Part shown: piece after piece, positions 5,712-7,451 of the stretch
Numbering within the stretch: position 1 is the first letter of the stretch
How the letters are laid out: every line of letters starts with the position of its first letter
Origin: Prolixibacteraceae bacterium UBA5740
Lineage (GTDB): Bacteria > Bacteroidota > Bacteroidia > Bacteroidales > Prolixibacteraceae
Direction of reading: 5' to 3'
Length of the DNA stretch: 7,451 nt
Assembly (NCBI GenBank): GCA_002419285.1
Contig: DIFU01000136.1
Span: 1 to 7,451 of the forward strand
Translations under genes and position numbers: made by a program
Notes under the pieces: generated by a model
What the model saw: only the letters and a program-made list of their open reading frames with translations
Databases searched by the model: none
Told to the model about the DNA's origin: nothing

Positions 5712-7451
5712 ATGGGTTTACGAAACACAATTCTTTTGGTTGGGCTCCTTCTTGGCATAGTTGGATGTGGGATTGGGGTGTCTGATCAGTTGGGCGAAAA
5801 CCAGGTTGCCCAATTGCAAAGTCCAGATGAATCTATTGAGCTAAATGTATTTTTATCAGGTTCAGGTGAAATTCAATACAGTGTGCAAAAATCGGGTGTC
5901 AATGTGATTCAACCATCTGATTTAGGCTTGATGATGAAGGGGCATGATTTTACGCAGCACCTTAAACTCGCAACAATATCAAAGCCTCAGCTCATAAAAG
6001 AGTTCTATCAAACCAATAATGCAAAAAAAAGCAACATTCTGTACCAGGCCAATGAAATGGTGCTTTCCTTTTTGAATGAAGAAGAGGAAAAAATGGATGT
6101 CATTTTCAGGCTCTCGAACGACGGATTAGCATTTCGGTATTCTTTCCCCTGGGTTGAAATGAACGAAACAATTCTTCACGAATCTACCTCCTTTGCATTT
6201 GACAATGAAACAAGGGCCTGGCTTCAACCCATGAGCGAGGCAAAAACAGGATGGAACCAGTGCCATCCGTCTTATGAAGAATATTATATGCAGGATATTC
6301 CGGTTGGCACTACATCGCCCTTAAAGTCGGGCTGGGTGTACCCCGCGCTGTTTAAAACAAATGATACCTGGGTGCTGATAACTGAAGCCGCGCTTGATGG
6401 CACCTATTGTGGCACAAGATTGGTCAATGACTCTGCTTCGGTTGTCTATTCCATAGGTTTTGCCGATCCGAGAGAAGTGTTCACAGGCGGTGGCCATTTG
6501 CCCGAAAACAACAAACCATGGCTTACCCCATGGCGAATTATTACCATTGGCAGCCTGAAAACAATGGTTGAATCAACATTGGGAACCGACCTGGCTCCGA
6601 AAGCAATTGCCATGGATACCACATTTGTCAAGCCAGGCAAAGCCTCATGGAGCTGGATCAACAGCAAGGACGACATGATTACTTTCGACGAACAAGTAAA
6701 ATACATCGACTTTGCCGAAGAAATGAACTGGCAATATTGCCTGATCGACGTAAACTGGGATACCCAGATAGGGTATGATAAAATAGCCGAACTGGCCAAA
6801 TATGCCGAACAAAAAAATGTCGGATTGATTTTATGGTACAATTCAGCCGGCGATTGGAACACGGTTTCCTATCATCCTAAAGATAAACTGCTGACGAAAG
6901 AAGGAAGGGAAAATGAATTCGGTCGTCTTCAGTCTATGGGTATTAAAGGGATCAAGATTGATTTCTTCGGTGGCGATGGCCAAAGCATGATCCAATACTA
7001 TATTGACATTTTGAATGATGCCGCAAAATACCAGCTGCTTGTGAACTTTCACGGTGCAACCTTGCCAAGGGGTTGGCAAAGAACCTATCCCAATCTTATG
7101 ACCGCAGAAGCGGTTTATGGAATGGAGATGGTAACTTTTGACCAGAATGCGGCCGACAAGCAAGCCAACCATTGTGCGTTGTTGCCGTTTACAAGAAATG
7201 CATTCGACCCGATGGATTTTACACCCATGAACCTTACCGGGCTGACTTACACCAACTGTATCAGAAAAACCACTCCCTCCTTTGAACTGGCTCTTTCCGT
7301 ATTGTTCTTATCCGGAATACAACATTACGCCCAGTCACCCGAAGGAATGACGAATGTTTCTGACGATGTAGGAAATTTCCTGAAAACACTTCCTGACTAT
7401 TGGGACGATGTGAAATTTTTGGAAGGTTATCCGGGAAAATACGTTGTTATC
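5712..7451 (+). CDS. Glycoside hydrolase family 97 lipoprotein, 3' end beyond the window
   Basis: The frame is open for 580 codons to the window edge; GH97 enzymes usually have about 640-720 residues, so the C-terminal beta domain is mostly missing. A signal peptide ends in the lipobox IVGC (C19), suggesting a lipid-anchored enzyme in the periplasm or at the outer membrane. Residues about 35-295 are the N-terminal beta-super-sandwich, ending near TPWRIITIGSL (from 272). About 300-560 is the (beta/alpha)8 barrel, with LIDVNWD (D346), GIKIDFFGGDG (D417) and RTYPNLMTAEAVYGME (E466, E472). In the known family, inverting alpha-glucosidases (SusB) lack the Asp at the D417 position, while retaining alpha-galactosidases (BT1871) use it as nucleophile with a Glu as acid/base. 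D417 and E466 therefore suggest a retaining enzyme, possibly an alpha-galactosidase. No susC/susD genes are visible. No convincing promoter box was found. Confidence 0.94.
   Translation, partial: MGLRNTILLVGLLLGIVGCGIGVSDQLGENQVAQLQSPDESIELNVFLSGSGEIQYSVQKSGVNVIQPSDLGLMMKGHDFTQHLKLATISKPQLIKEFYQTNNAKKSNILYQANEMVLSFLNEEEEKMDVIFRLSNDGLAFRYSFPWVEMNETILHESTSFAFDNETRAWLQPMSEAKTGWNQCHPSYEEYYMQDIPVGTTSPLKSGWVYPALFKTNDTWVLITEAALDGTYCGTRLVNDSASVVYSIGFADPREVFTGGGHLPENNKPWLTPWRIITIGSLKTMVESTLGTDLAPKAIAMDTTFVKPGKASWSWINSKDDMITFDEQVKYIDFAEEMNWQYCLIDVNWDTQIGYDKIAELAKYAEQKNVGLILWYNSAGDWNTVSYHPKDKLLTKEGRENEFGRLQSMGIKGIKIDFFGGDGQSMIQYYIDILNDAAKYQLLVNFHGATLPRGWQRTYPNLMTAEAVYGMEMVTFDQNAADKQANHCALLPFTRNAFDPMDFTPMNLTGLTYTNCIRKTTPSFELALSVLFLSGIQHYAQSPEGMTNVSDDVGNFLKTLPDYWDDVKFLEGYPGKYVVI

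Noticed and set aside
6446..7172. Two minus-strand open frames
   Set aside because: Both are antisense shadows of the GH97 gene, whose plus-strand frame carries clear family motifs.

Overview
The window looks like chromosomal DNA of a Bacteroidota species (inference). The reasons are an exact Bacteroidota-type -7 promoter box (TAnnTTTG) before the first operon, the absence of clear Shine-Dalgarno sequences, AT-rich codon use, two short-signal lipoproteins, and a GH97 glycosidase, a family that is abundant in this phylum. No rRNA, tRNA, CRISPR array, integrase or transposase was found.

Layout. Positions 1-1542 hold a compact two-gene operon for an AbiE-type (type IV) toxin-antitoxin system: an AbiEi-like winged-helix antitoxin/repressor (92-718) and an AbiEii-like nucleotidyltransferase toxin (715-1542). 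They overlap by ATGA and are preceded by a promoter and a candidate GTCGAA/TTCGAC operator. On the minus strand, 1649-2056 encodes a DUF1801 (YdhG-like) protein that starts with TTG. Divergent from it, 2211-4193 encodes a lipoprotein serine hydrolase of the class C beta-lactamase/S12 fold, with a PPC-like domain in front and a beta-rich domain behind.

Positions 4194-5711 are repeat-rich. They contain one minus-strand gene for a short cation-diffusion-facilitator-like membrane protein (4518-5150). Two composite repeat blocks in the same orientation (4385-4514 and 5495-5660), offset by 1110 bp, flank it. Each block has a CRGATTA array with 9-10 bp phase, CCAATTGGAAAACG units, a 20-bp perfect palindrome and CATGCCCTTTCC units. 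Further CRGATTA arrays lie at 4218-4299 and 5473-5496. Pieces of the CATGCCCTTTCC family also touch both ends of the DUF1801 gene.

From 5712 to the right edge runs a 3'-truncated GH97 glycoside hydrolase lipoprotein. Its active-site pattern suggests the retaining (alpha-galactosidase-like) group.

Apart from the toxin-antitoxin pair, the genes show no shared pathway. The window reads as a patchwork of single genes separated by repeats. I do not see a clear new multi-gene system. The strongest leads are the AbiE operator layout and the repeat architecture around the transporter gene.
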